From Tritrichomonas musculus (taxonomy: Eukaryota; Parabasalia; Tritrichomonadida; Tritrichomonadidae): a stretch of 64,000 nt of DNA. Shown here piece after piece: positions 38,724 to 49,999 of this stretch. The notes beneath the pieces are model-generated. The model searched no databases, was not told the DNA's origin, and was given only the letters and a program-made list of their open reading frames with translations. The stretch spans positions 3,038,001 to 3,102,000 of the forward strand of contig JAPFFF010000002.1 of the NCBI GenBank assembly GCA_039105265.1, read 5' to 3'. How positions within the stretch are numbered: position 1 is the first letter of the stretch; each line of letters starts with the position of its first letter. Position numbers and translations under genes: made by a program.

Positions 38724-41468
38724 TTATGATTTATTTGCATTTTCATCTGACTCTATATCAACATCAATGATAAAATTCCTTAGAAAATTAATTTGATTGT
38801 CTGAAAAAAATTTTTCAATTTCATTTAATTCATAGCATTGGCCAAGATTTTCTTTTTTGCTAGTCTTTATTTTACCACGTCCGAGATCTATTGATTTCTT
38901 CCCCTTTATAATATTATATGAGCTATTATTGAAAGAAATTAAAAAAAACCTATTAGCGAAATCTATAAATGAACTATTTAGATCAATACCTTTAGGAGCA
39001 ATAAACTTGATTTTTTCATTATCTATCCAAAAATTAGAATTTTGGTCTTTGTTATTAATATATTTTAAAATCTCTATACTTAATTGGCATAGATCGAATG
39101 ATGCTGGATAATAATGATAGGTTTCCAATAAATTTAATAATCTATCGAAAACAGATGAGTCATTATTTCCTGAATTACTTTTATTTTGACTTTTAATATC
39201 AAATATTTCGAATAGACATAAAATTCGTTCAGCTTCAAGTGATAATTCGCGAATTTTTGCCTTAATTTTAACATCTTCAATTTGTTCGAGAAAATCAATT
39301 TTACTTATCGAAAATTCATCAAAGAACGGTTTATAAAACTTACACAAGAATGGTATTTTAAATGAAAGCGTATTTTTGTTAAAATTTTCTTGTGTTACAT
39401 ACTCTGATTTTGCACCGTTTTGAACATTTTCATTTTTAAATACTAATTTCGAAATTTCATAAAAGAAAATATTATATTCATCACTATTAATATCTAAATC
39501 GATAATATAATTGAACTTTGAAAATAAAAGTTGGAAAAATCGAACTCTTCCTAACAAAATATAGTACACAATTTCAAAACGCTTATTTTCTATACTGCTA
39601 TTTATACTGTAATTTGCAAATTGTAAATAATAGATTGCACAATTATCGACACCAATTTTTTCCCATAATTTTATTCGACTAAAAAGTCCTTCATAATTAT
39701 TTCGATCAATAAATTTGCTGATGTAATCTGCATTTGTATATTTTTCTTCTTCTATTAACTGTTTAATACTTTCATTTATCGCTTTTTGATTGAACAATAA
39801 AGCTGCCATGTATAAATTGAATTTATATTTCTTTTCGTCTGATATATAAAGGTTTTTATATAAATAGTATTTGATACGATTACGGTTAGATTTATAAATG
39901 CGTGAAAGCTGATAAAATGAATCTGAGTTAAACGAGGAAACGGCACTGATTTCAAAGGATTTTGTCATTAAATTGAAAATATCAATTTTAAAATGTTTAT
40001 CATATTTCATTTGTATAATCCAGAATAAAGTCTTCCCCAAATAATTATAAAAGGCGCCATACGATTCTATTATTTCAAATGAATGCGATTTTATTTTTTT
40101 TAATTTGCTCTGAGTTTTTTCATCATTTAAATTTAATTCTTTTTCAAAATCATTTAAATTTGTTATCAGTTCTTTAAGTGATTTGTGGACAGAAATAAAA
40201 TTATTATTAACAATATCTTTGACATTTTTAATTTTACCTTCTTTTAATTTTTTGTAATAATTGATAAAATTATCATCTTTGCTATTTTTAGCATGAGCAT
40301 TTTTTAAAAATGTAAATACATATTTCCAATGCTCATCAAGCTTATTCGAACTTTCACTTCTTTGAATCGAAAAATAATCACAATAATTTTCTTTTAATTC
40401 TTTAGAAAAATCCTCGGATGATTTCTGACTGGAATTATTTATTTTCATAGAGGCATATTGATCAAAATGAAGCAAATACTTGTAAATAGTATCTACATCA
40501 AAGACGTCATAATTAATTTCTTTTTGTAGTAAATCAAAAGGAGAATCATTAAAAACTTCAGAAAGCTTTTCTTTCATTGCATTTTCTTTTTCTTTTTCCA
40601 AAAATAAATCAAAAACATATTCTTGTTTTTTTTTTAGCCAGGAATCTTTCTTCTCCTGAACAATATCCGCAATTTTCTTTTTTCCATTATTTAATAATGA
40701 TAGTTCATTCAAAAAAAGACATTTATTTTTTTTTCTTTCGCAATTTTGATGATCGTTGAGATGTTCCTTCACGATTTTTAAAAAAATTTCTTTAGAATTT
40801 CCACACTTATTAAAAAGGCTATCGGTGAGGTTGTTTTCGAAGGAAGTTAATCCTTCATTGTCTTCGAAATTGCCAAATAAAGGAATGATATTTAATTCAT
40901 ATGATTTAGAACTAGGCGAAATTAAAAAATTATCATCGAAATTAAATGACCAAAAGTTAATTAATTCTTTTAAATTGAGAAGTTTTATATCATGATAAAA
41001 TAGAAATATTAGCTGATCCGTTATATCTCCAGCTATCGTTTTACGTTGGGTTAACACTTTTCCTTTTTGTTTAAAAGATTGAAAATTTTTTTCTTTAGGG
41101 TATAATTGATGAATGACACATAATTCGAAGCTTGGAACTGCTTCATTATCATGAATAAAGCCCAATTTGACATAATGAAAAAGAATTTTTTTTCTATATT
41201 CTCGATAAAGTAGAGTAATAATTCGCAAGCAATCAAAAAACCTGCATAAAATCAAATAATTTTTCTCATAGGTTGAAAATTTTTCATCTTTAATTTTTTC
41301 GACAATCATTTTTTCATCTTTACTTTTGGAAAAAGATAATACTATTGATGATTCTGTACCAGCAATTTTTATTATTTTTTCATTGTTTTCATTGTTTTCA
41401 TTTTGTAAATCATTTACCGAAATATCTTGAAAACCGAACAAATGCAAGTACTTCAAATTAAAGGACAT
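38724..41468 (-). CDS. Large hypothetical helical protein, 914 aa
   Basis: Not recognised. Lys/Asn/Phe/Tyr-rich and mostly helical: an acidic, Asn-rich N-terminus (NDLQNENNENNEK), a Lys-rich coiled-coil part near 290-320 (KKKQEYVFDLFLEKEKENAM), and a second half (about 520-660) with repeating helix pairs (KFNLYMAALLFNQKAINESIK, YTNADYISKFIDRNNYEGLF, IYYLQFANYSINSS) that could be TPR- or Sel1-like solenoid. No signal peptide. Size and integrity support a real gene. The nearest upstream gene is frataxin on the same strand at 42209. Confidence 0.72.
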   Translation of the reverse strand: MSFNLKYLHLFGFQDISVNDLQNENNENNEKIIKIAGTESSIVLSFSKSKDEKMIVEKIKDEKFSTYEKNYLILCRFFDCLRIITLLYREYRKKILFHYVKLGFIHDNEAVPSFELCVIHQLYPKEKNFQSFKQKGKVLTQRKTIAGDITDQLIFLFYHDIKLLNLKELINFWSFNFDDNFLISPSSKSYELNIIPLFGNFEDNEGLTSFENNLTDSLFNKCGNSKEIFLKIVKEHLNDHQNCERKKNKCLFLNELSLLNNGKKKIADIVQEKKDSWLKKKQEYVFDLFLEKEKENAMKEKLSEVFNDSPFDLLQKEINYDVFDVDTIYKYLLHFDQYASMKINNSSQKSSEDFSKELKENYCDYFSIQRSESSNKLDEHWKYVFTFLKNAHAKNSKDDNFINYYKKLKEGKIKNVKDIVNNNFISVHKSLKELITNLNDFEKELNLNDEKTQSKLKKIKSHSFEIIESYGAFYNYLGKTLFWIIQMKYDKHFKIDIFNLMTKSFEISAVSSFNSDSFYQLSRIYKSNRNRIKYYLYKNLYISDEKKYKFNLYMAALLFNQKAINESIKQLIEEEKYTNADYISKFIDRNNYEGLFSRIKLWEKIGVDNCAIYYLQFANYSINSSIENKRFEIVYYILLGRVRFFQLLFSKFNYIIDLDINSDEYNIFFYEISKLVFKNENVQNGAKSEYVTQENFNKNTLSFKIPFLCKFYKPFFDEFSISKIDFLEQIEDVKIKAKIRELSLEAERILCLFEIFDIKSQNKSNSGNNDSSVFDRLLNLLETYHYYPASFDLCQLSIEILKYINNKDQNSNFWIDNEKIKFIAPKGIDLNSSFIDFANRFFLISFNNSSYNIIKGKKSIDLGRGKIKTSKKENLGQCYELNEIEKFFSDNQINFLRNFIIDVDIESDENANKS

Positions 41469-42208
41469 TAATTTAAATATAACATAACGAACAAAATTTA
41501 TATTTTTGGTTAATTAAAATTAGTTAAAAAGATAACCAATAAAAGTTATTTTGAAATTAACTTATTTTCTTTTTCATATATATAGTTCACTGTAAAACCC
41601 TCTACCACTGGAAAAGAAAAAAATGATAAGTGACCAAAGTTGAAACGAAAGTTCACCAAAATATGATTTTGAATAATCTCATAATCGTGATTATCTAAGA
41701 TATCTTAGATAATCTCAATTTATCTTAAAAAATAAAGAGTCAATAAAAAATTAATAATGCTATTTCCTTTTATAATTTAATGATAAATATAAATATTTAA
41801 TAAATAGTTCTAATCACTTTAATTCATTTATTCTTTTTTATTTTTTTTATAGGAAAACCCGATTAGGCATGTCATTTCGCAAAATATTCGCAAATTTGCG
41901 AAAAATTTGAATGATTTACTATAATTAAAATATTGAATATTTTACCTATTCTTACCGCCAGCCGCAGGGTCTCGACTCGGCTTTGCTTCGCTCAGCCTCG
42001 CTCGACTAACTATACTTTAGTTGATCCTTGATTTATTATATTTTATACATCAAAATAATAAAATGATGGTGTAAAAATATTTGTTTGATTACGATTTCCC
42101 TAAATTTTGAATAGTTTATGTTCTCTTTTCCAAACCGACTCTATTATATCTAACACGTTTTGAAATAGTGAATACTTGTAGAAATTTGCAAATTGTTAAA
42201 AACCTTCA
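41469..42208. other. Spacer with palindrome and GC-rich islet
   Basis: 740 bases between the large hypothetical and frataxin genes. It holds a perfect 26-bp palindrome at 41689-41714 (half site GATTATCTAAGAT). At about 41945-42005 is a GC-rich islet with GGGTCTCGACTCGGC and repeated CTTCGCTC/CCTCGCTC words in DNA that is otherwise roughly 25% GC. No tRNA fold or reading frame was found for the islet. Confidence 0.5.
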
Positions 42209-42544
42209 TCAATCTACTTTCAATGTTTTTTCTACTTCGTTAATTAATGATTGGCTTAGATCAAGTTTATCATCCTTTGTGTCAACCCATTTATTTGAAT
42301 TCGAGTCATATTCAAATTTCAAAGATCCTGAAACAGGAGATAAAACCCATATTTGACGATTTGGCGATTGTCTGCTGCATAATATATCATGTTTTGTGGT
42401 ATGGAATGATAAAGAATCGTCCTGGGCATCAATAATGAAAGAATCGCCAAGTTTTTCATATTTCGAAGAGAAGAAATCGGCAAGATCATAAAATGTATCT
42501 GCGACTTTAGTTTTAAATTCAGCCTCATTGGAAAATGCTGCCAT
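42209..42544 (-). CDS. Frataxin (CyaY family), Fe-S cluster assembly
   Basis: 111 residues matching frataxin: an acidic first helix (EAEFKTKVADTFYDLADFFSSKYEKL), a beta core with NRQIWVLSPVSGSLKFEY (compare the family's NKQIWLSSPxSGPxRF), and the W in NKWVD. Frataxin binds the NFS1-ISCU complex and speeds sulfur transfer in Fe-S cluster synthesis; in trichomonads this pathway is in hydrogenosomes. No clear presequence is present from this ATG. The in-frame bases just upstream encode FKRFFAKG, which looks presequence-like, but no ATG precedes them before a stop, so targeting is unresolved. Upstream carries two TTGAAAAAGT/ACTTTTTGA words. Confidence 0.9.
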   Translation of the reverse strand: MAAFSNEAEFKTKVADTFYDLADFFSSKYEKLGDSFIIDAQDDSLSFHTTKHDILCSRQSPNRQIWVLSPVSGSLKFEYDSNSNKWVDTKDDKLDLSQSLINEVEKTLKVD

Positions 42545-42753
42545 TCCTTTTGCAAAGAAGCGTTTAAAATGATAAGTAGAGCATATTGGAAATTTTTAGC
42601 AAAATTGAAAAAGTTTAAAACTTTTGAACTTTTTGATACATGATTATTAAATTTTCATCTTTCTTTTAATCTCAAAAAGTTTTAATCTTCAAAATACAAA
42701 TTCATGGCATATATTGTTTGAATACTTATTTATTCGGATAATTAGATTTTAGA

Positions 42754-43719
42754 ATGGGGAAAGACTATTACCAAATACTTGAAATATCTCGAAATGCAAG
42801 TCAGGATGAAGTCAAAAAAGCATACAGGCGGCTTGCTATGAAGTGGCATCCAGATAAAAACAAGGGAAATGAAGAAGAGGCAAATAAAAGATTCACAGAA
42901 ATATCAGAAGCCTATCAAGTGCTGAGCGACCCTGAAAAAAAGCAAATATATGATAAATATGGTGAAGAAGGCCTAACTCGAGGTGGTGGAGGCGGAGGAG
43001 GTTTTCATCATATTGACCCAGAGACAATTTTCCGCCAATTTTTCGGCGGCAATGACTCATTTTCGTTTTTTGGAGGATCTCCTTTTGGAGGTAGTTTCTT
43101 CAGAATGGGCTCAGGCTTTGATGATGATGATGACTTTTTTAGTGGTGGATTTCCGTCCACATTTTCACGCCGTCGAGCAGGTCCAAGAATGCAGCCACCT
43201 CAAGTCCACACTGTTTCTTGCACTCTTGAGCAATTGTTTACTGGTGATACGAAACACTTAAGAATTACGAGAAGAATTAATAATGATGAAGAAGATAACA
43301 TAATTGAATTAAAAATTCCACCTGGAACTCTTGATGGCACTAAGTTCACTTTTCCTCATGAAGGTGACATTATTCAAGGGTACGAAGATCAAGATGTCAC
43401 CTTTGTAATAAAACAAACCGGGCATAAACTATTCACCAGAGAAAAAGATACACTGAAATGCAAACTAACCATAGCTTTAAAAGATGCTTTGTGCGGTGTT
43501 TCAATGGATATCAAAGGAATTGATGGAAAACCTGTTCATATTGAAACGAATGATCAAGTTATTAAGCCTGATACTGTATTAAGGCTCAAAGGTTATGGAA
43601 TGTCCAATAAGCAAAGGGGAAGAGGTGATTTACTTGTCAGTTTTAATATTCAATATCCCGATCAAATAGATAGCGAAATCAAACAAATTTTACTTGAAAT
43701 TCTCCCTGATTTATCATAA
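42754..43719 (+). CDS. Class B DnaJ/Hsp40 co-chaperone (DNAJB1/Sis1-like)
   Basis: 321 residues. J domain at about 3-70 with the HPD motif (MKWHPDKN), then a Gly/Phe-rich linker ([10 protein letters not shown] ... [12 protein letters not shown]) at 75-150. Two C-terminal substrate-binding beta domains follow ([39 protein letters not shown]). It has no CxxCxGxG zinc repeats, which makes it class B. It stimulates Hsp70 ATPase and delivers clients. A cytosolic location is likely, as there is no signal. The frataxin gene is head-to-head 209 bases away, so the two share a promoter region rich in CAAAAAGTTT words. Confidence 0.95.
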   Translation: MGKDYYQILEISRNASQDEVKKAYRRLAMKWHPDKNKGNEEEANKRFTEISEAYQVLSDPEKKQIYDKYGEEGLTRGGGGGGGFHHIDPETIFRQFFGGNDSFSFFGGSPFGGSFFRMGSGFDDDDDFFSGGFPSTFSRRRAGPRMQPPQVHTVSCTLEQLFTGDTKHLRITRRINNDEEDNIIELKIPPGTLDGTKFTFPHEGDIIQGYEDQDVTFVIKQTGHKLFTREKDTLKCKLTIALKDALCGVSMDIKGIDGKPVHIETNDQVIKPDTVLRLKGYGMSNKQRGRGDLLVSFNIQYPDQIDSEIKQILLEILPDLS

Positions 43720-43970
43720 AAATACGGTATTTTTGTCTTACACATATATGTTAAAGCTATAAACAAGGATCTCACTAATTTGAAAAATCAATTTTTATTT
43801 TCCCCTTACTTTTAGAGTTTTTGATACCTAATTTAATTCAAAATTTGCTCTTTTTTACACGATGAACCATTAAGTAAATCTAAAGTCTATTTTTGCTTGT
43901 TTTTCACATTTGCGAATTAATTTATATTGAAAATTTTACATTATTCAATTTTATTTGAAAAAGTGGTCAA

Positions 43971-44987
43971 ATGTTGACTGATATTGTTTCTCTTGATCGT
44001 GTTCAAGCAGCATTTCAAACGCACACATTTGCTGTTCATGATAGGCAATCAGCTATTGATTTTTTACACTCTAAAGATCTTTCTAAATCGCATACATCGA
44101 GATATATTTCATGGATGATTTTACTAGACGGAATTCCCGAAGATCCTAAATTATGGCCTTTAACATTTTACCATATTATTCGCAGTTACCGTTCTAAACT
44201 CGATTATTATTTGAGCGATCCAAACAAAAAAGTTTTCAATATACCAAAATGCCTAGATGATAAAAGTACAGATGCAATAAGATCAGATGTTAACCGTGCA
44301 ATGACATGGTTTCGACGTTTTGCCAAAACTATAGGGAACGACGATAACTTAATTGATGATCCTGAAATTGAAACTCGAATTGTTAGGATGATATGTATTA
44401 TGATTCGTGAAGCACCACAATTTCATTATCTTCAAGGTTATGAACGCTTTGCTTTCATAAGCTTTTCTTTATCCTTATATTTTTCAGTCAAAATTGGTTT
44501 AAGCTTGATTGAAGCAGAAGCCTTTTCAGTTTCTCTTTATCGCCGTTTAATTAGCTTAAGTGAGGTTGCATCTTTTTTAAAAAATGAATCTTTTATAATG
44601 CAATATTTTTCTGATATCGACGGATATTTGATGTCAGCAAATAGTAAGATGATGTTTACATTACAAAAAATACCTGTTACAAGTGTCGACTTTGCATCAA
44701 ATTGGGTAGGCGTTCTTTTTGCAGATAACCATACACCACTTTCCTGTCTATTAATTTGGGATCATATTTTACTTCATCAAAAAGACTTTAAAAAATTTTT
44801 CAATGCTTTGATTTCGGCTCATTTGAAGCAAGTTGAGAATTTTGATGATCCTTTTGAACAACTAACTGCAATTCAAAATTTTGGCGATTGGAACGTTGAA
44901 GAATTGATCGATGAAGCGGAAAATCAAATGAATGAACCTATTCTAAAGCGAACATCGGTAATTGGTTTTACAGCATTTTGGCTGTAA
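43971..44987 (+). CDS. TBC-domain Rab GTPase-activating protein
   Basis: 338 residues, almost entirely a TBC domain. Fingerprints are the LLDGIP-PxxW start, the catalytic Arg-finger motif IxxDxxR seen as IRSDVNR, and the glutamine-finger YxQG seen as YLQGYERF. After these come a long helical half with SCLLIWDHILL near the C-terminus. It should speed GTP hydrolysis on a Rab. Between YLQG and the end the sequence is divergent, fitting trichomonad TBC families. GAAAAAGTGG lies directly before the ATG. Confidence 0.88.
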   Translation: MLTDIVSLDRVQAAFQTHTFAVHDRQSAIDFLHSKDLSKSHTSRYISWMILLDGIPEDPKLWPLTFYHIIRSYRSKLDYYLSDPNKKVFNIPKCLDDKSTDAIRSDVNRAMTWFRRFAKTIGNDDNLIDDPEIETRIVRMICIMIREAPQFHYLQGYERFAFISFSLSLYFSVKIGLSLIEAEAFSVSLYRRLISLSEVASFLKNESFIMQYFSDIDGYLMSANSKMMFTLQKIPVTSVDFASNWVGVLFADNHTPLSCLLIWDHILLHQKDFKKFFNALISAHLKQVENFDDPFEQLTAIQNFGDWNVEELIDEAENQMNEPILKRTSVIGFTAFWL

Positions 44988-45820
44988 ATCAATTTCTTTT
45001 CCTCTTTATTTTACTATTTGGTTTATATAGAAAATCTAGAAAAAAAATGGCTTGCATGCTTGTTTTATTGTGTTCAATACTTTTTTTTTTATATTATCTT
45101 TTCATTTCCATCTATCTATTTTCAATTTAAATGTAATAATAAATCTTGAATTATAAATACAATTATTCCATTATTTATTAATTTGAATTCTATATTTTTA
45201 GAAATTGAAATTTAGGAGTGCAGTGCAAATGCATTTGAAGCAAAACTAATATGTAGATTCACATACTCAATTCCTATCCTCACCACAAAAAAAATTTAAA
45301 TAAAGGAGATTGTTAACTTAGCAGCTAATAAATTGATTTAAAATATTTTGATATCAAATTGTTCGCTATACTTAAAAGAATCCATAGATGATACTTAAAT
45401 ACAATATATTACGCAATTTTACGAAAAATTGAATATTATCAGTAACCTCATCAAATATTTGTAAATACCAAAATAAATAAAAAATGATTATTGTAATGTA
45501 ATATATATACATATATCAATATAAAAATAAATTAATGAAATAATATTGAAAATTAAAGATTGTTATTGTGATAATTGTATTTTTAAAGTAAAAATAATCA
45601 TTCAAATTTGAACACAAATAAACTTTTTGTTAAATTTTAATTGAATTGTCATAAAAACTTTTTGAAAGAGTTATCCTTGAGAAATGAATACTTGTATCTT
45701 CAAAATTACAGAAATAAAATTCTAATATTTTAGATATTATATTATAAATATATAAATAACAAAATAATGTGCTGACATAATAAGGGCTAACCTCAAAGCC
45801 TTGGCCCCACATTTTTATTA
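44988..45820. other. Gene-free AT-rich DNA
   Basis: Downstream of the TBC gene up to the first 1364-bp element. No frame, repeat with edges, or RNA was recognised. A weak 95-codon minus-strand frame runs across the element boundary and is treated as chance. Confidence 0.5.
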
Positions 45821-47184
45821 CCCAGGTTAACCTTAGAATTGATATTTTGTAAAATATTGAATTTTTTGGAAATAACGAATAAATTAAAAAAATAACGATT
45901 TTAGATAATTTTTTCAATGAAATTAACGAGAAAATTTGAATGGGAAAAACGTATTAAAATTAATTTTGCATTTTTCTTCAAATAAAAAATAGTAAGATAT
46001 GATTTTTATTATTTTAAATAAATAAGTATTTAATAAAGATAATAATATATAAAAATGGTGTAAAAATAAATAGTGAAAAACTGTAATATTTTTAATATTA
46101 TACTATTGGAAAAGTATTTGAGTTTTCCAACCTAGCCCAAATTTATGTCGGTAACGAGTACTTTAAAATATCTGAAATTAATTTTTGGATGCTTCTTCAT
46201 CATATAATAATAAGAAATATTTAGAGATATATTGAAATTTTCGAGTTAAATTCAGCATAATAAGCAAAGGTTATTGATCCTCAATTAAATAATTAATGTT
46301 AAATCTTACAATATTGAACTAAATTTAGGATGTAGTAATAATAATCTTAAATTTTAAGGAAATTTGAAAGCTATTGAAGATTTTTTCACGGCACAAGTTA
46401 GTCACTATTGAATGTACTTTTGATTAATGCAATAATTAGATTTTGGAATTTGGGCGCAATTTGTGTAATGAAAAATTGAATTGGGATTTCATAAAGAACA
46501 TCATAAAAATAATTCTTATTCATCCAATAAAAATTAGCGTGCAAAATGAAATCGTTTTTAACCTAAACAAAAAGCGAAAATAGGTATTTAGAATATTCAT
46601 AATAAAATTTCTATAAAGTAGCAAAAATAGGTTTTGTAAAAGCATTGTCGGGCTCAAAATGAATTTTTATGAAAAAATAAATAAACTAAAGAGCTTGCAT
46701 TTAGTAAAAAAAGTCAAGTTATTCCAAAAAATTAAAACGTTTGAGAGTTTGAGCTTTTATCGAATACGCATCAATAGATATACCAGTTATTATAGCATAA
46801 TTTTGTATAAAGAGTTTAATTTTGGGTTTTGCTAAAAAAAAATTATCAACATAAATAAGTTGAATTTGGAGTTGAATTGTCAAGAGCGCATGTCAAATAT
46901 ATAGTTTGATTGATTAAAATCGTTGTTTTAATTGCTCCATCATCATAAATTACGAGAAGTTGCTTTTTTCCTTTTAAATAATGAAAAATGTGCCGTTAAA
47001 GTGGTGATATGATCAATTGAAATATTCTAGTATTCCAAACTTTTTCAAAAAGGTTAACAAAATAAATGTTAACCAAAATTTTAAAAAAATCTTTCTTAAT
47101 AAAATAAAAGAAAAAAATGTTAACCAAAAAATCAAAAAATATTTTGAATATTTTACAAAATATCAATTCTAAGGTTAACCTGGG
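45821..47184 (+). mobile_element. 1364-bp non-autonomous element, copy A
   Basis: Starts CCCAGGTTAACCTTAGAATT and ends with the reverse complement; terminal repeats run about 38 bases through GATATTTTGTAAAATATT. TA flanks both ends (45819-45820, 47185-47186). It has no coding frame. Copy B at 48239-49602 is the same length and is its reverse complement with only a few percent differences. The TA duplication suggests a Tc1/mariner-type transposase acting in trans. Confidence 0.93.
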
Positions 47185-48238
47185 TAGTTTGATCAGAAAT
47201 AAATTGAAGATTTCTCATTGAATTTTATTGTTTCTCTTTTATATATAACGTTTGTTATTTAATTCCAGGATAACCGTTTAAGATGGGATTATAAAAAAGG
47301 TAAGGAAAAAATCATAAATTTTTAAAAAAAATACGAACTTTTTATATGAGCTTATTGAAATTTTATTATTAAAAAACGGTTATCCTGCAAAAAACGTTTA
47401 TAATTTTTTTACATCACAAATACTGTAAACGTATTTTTAACGTCTTTTTTCATAAAAAAACGATTTTTTGAGTTGTTATAATGAAACTTTTTGAATGTGA
47501 ATAAATTTTTTTAATTTTATGAAGAATTAAAAATAATATAATTTAATTTGAAAAACATTTTATTATCTTATCATTTTATTTTAAAATTATTTAAAACATT
47601 TTTAATTAAAAAAAATAATTGTAGATCAAGATAAAAATAAAAAATTAATTTCGAGAAAATAACGTATTTACAATTGTAATTTTTAAACGGACAAGTTGTA
47701 TACAATTGTAAATACAAAAACCAAGGCTTACTACCAAATGGAAAACTTCCCTACCAAATCTCTATATAAAAGAGTTAGAATTATTATATTATATATACAC
47801 ATAGATAAAATGTTTATTTGATAAAATGACTATTATTAATCCTGCCCATTTTGGATTTTATCGTAGGATAACCGTAATCCTGGATGGAAAAAAAATCCAG
47901 CTTGGATTTTTCATTTTTTCATATAATAAATCAAAAGTTTTAATAAATGGATTTTTATTCTCAAAAAGTTCATAATGTAAACTATAGAATGGATTTTTTT
48001 GAATACTGTAAACCATTGAATGAATTTTTTTCTGAGAAAATCCAAAATAAACCATTGAATGGATATATAAAAAATCCATTCTATAGTTTACATTAATATT
48101 TTTGGATTTTTTGTAATTTCTGCCATTTCCTTTATTTTGCATCAAAGAAAATTAAAAAACCCAATTCATAACTAATTTAATTAACAGCAAATGCACAAAA
48201 ATATGCAAAAATAAAGAATTTATTGGGCTTTTTTAATA
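47185..48238. other. Spacer between the two inverted element copies
   Basis: 1054 bases without a gene. It contains a small hairpin with AGGATAACCGTTT (47270) and its complement (47374-47386), and another AGGATAACCGT at about 47866. It also has a perfect 26-bp inverted repeat with arms 47974-47999 and 48069-48094 (AATGTAAACTATAGAATGG). A 95-codon minus-strand frame here is built from these repeats and is not a convincing gene. Confidence 0.6.
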
Positions 48239-49602
48239 CCCAGGTTAACCTTAGAATTGATATTTTGTAAAATATTCAAAATATTTTTAGATTTTTTAGT
48301 TAACATTTTTTTCTTTTATTTTATTAAGAAAGATTTTTGTAAAAACTTGGTTAACATTTAATTTGTTAACCTTTTTGAAAAAGTTTGGAATACTAGAATA
48401 CTTCAATTGATCATATCACCACTTTAACGGCACATTTTTCATTATTTAAAAGGAAAAAAGCAACTTCTCGTAATTTATGATGATGGAGCAATTAAAACAA
48501 CGATTTTAATCAATCAAACTATATATTTGACATGCGCTCTTGACAATTCAACTCCAAATTCAACTCATTTATGTTCAAAATTTTTTTTCAACAAAACCCA
48601 AAATTAAACTCTTTATACAAAATTATGCTATAATAATTGGTATATCTATTGATGTGTATTCGATAAAAGCTCAAACTCTCAAACGTTTTAATTTTTTGGA
48701 ATAACTTGACTTTTTTTACTTAATACAAGCTCTTTAATTTATTTATTTTTACATAAAAATTAATTTTGAGCCCGATAGTGCTTTTTTAAAACCTATTTTT
48801 GCTACATTACAGAAATTTTAATATGAATATTCTAAATACTTATTTTCGCTTTTTGTTTAGGTTAAAAACGATTTCATTTTACAAGTAAATTTTTATTGGA
48901 TGAATAAAAAATGTTTTTATGATGGTCTTTATGAATTCTCACTTCAATTTTTCATTACACAAATTGCGCCAAAATTCCAAAATCTAATTATTACCTTAAT
49001 GAAAAGTACATTCAATAGTGACTAACTTGTGCCGTGAAAAAATCTTCAATAGCTTTCAAATTTCCCTAAAAATTAAGATTATTATTACTACATTTTAAAT
49101 TTAGTTCAATATTGTAAGATTTAACATTAATTATTTAATTGAGGATCAATAACCTTTGCTTATTATGCTGAATTTAACTCGAAAATTTCAATGTATCTCT
49201 AAATATTTCTTATTATTATATGATGAAGAAGCATCCAAAAATTAATTTCAGATATTTTAAAGTACTCGTTACCGACATAAATTTGGGCTAGGTTAGAAAA
49301 CTCAAATACTTTTACAATAGTATAATATTAAAAATATTGCAGTTTTTCACTATTTATTTTTACACCATTTTTATATATTATTATCTTTATTAAATACTTA
49401 TTTAATTAAAATAATAAAAATCATATCTTACTATTTTTTATTTGAAGAAAAATGCAAAAATAATTTTTATACGTTTTTCCCATTCAAATTTTCTCGTTAA
49501 TTTCATTGAAAAAATTATCTAAAATCGTTATATTTTTAATTTATTCGTTATTTCCAAAAAATTCAATATTTTACAAAATATCAATTCTAAGGTTAACCTG
49601 GG
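48239..49602 (-). mobile_element. 1364-bp non-autonomous element, copy B (inverted)
   Basis: Same termini as copy A and the same 1364-base length, in reverse orientation, flanked by TA (48237-48238, 49603-49604). Long identical blocks (the region with GTCGGTAACGAGTACTTTAA) show recent common origin. With copy A it forms a 3.8-kb inverted repeat with a 1054-base loop, which could fold or produce double-stranded RNA if transcribed through. Confidence 0.93.
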
Positions 49603-49755
49603 TAATTCTATATAGACAAATAGTAATTCAAAATAAAACCGTTATCCAAAATTTAAAAAAAAAAAATCCAAAAAACAGTTAAAATATCCAATTTGGACAC
49701 CCTTACTATTATTATTTAAAAAATATTCATTTTATATTTAGATATTAGTATTTAA

Positions 49756-49986
49756 GGTACAAATCTAGTACGTTTAGAAACCGTAAAATTTTTTGACACT
49801 TTATTAAACTAAACGACATGTTATATAAAAAAAATATTTTTATCATAATATTTTTATAAAAAAAAAAAAATAAAGTTCAGAATTTCAAATCTGACACTCA
49901 TTCAAAATAAAACTTTTTCAATAGGGTAAGGGGTCTCAAATATATAACGTTCTTTCTCTCAATTTATAACGTACTAGATTTGTACC
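49756..49986. mobile_element. 231-bp MITE flanked by TTAA (piggyBac-like)
   Basis: Ends GGTACAAATCTAGTACGTT and the exact reverse complement. TTAA sits at both sides (49752-49755 and 49987-49990), the target site of piggyBac transposons. No frame inside. A related end is found alone at about 62853-62899. Confidence 0.85.
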
Positions 49987-49999
49987 TTAAAAATGCAAT

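Noticed and set aside
45630-45917. Minus-strand 95-aa protein
   Set aside because: It crosses the boundary of the 1364-bp element and is AT-driven low-complexity; no motif.
47858-48145. Minus-strand 95-aa protein
   Set aside because: Built from a 26-bp inverted repeat and related words; the repeated peptide pattern reflects repeats, not a protein family.
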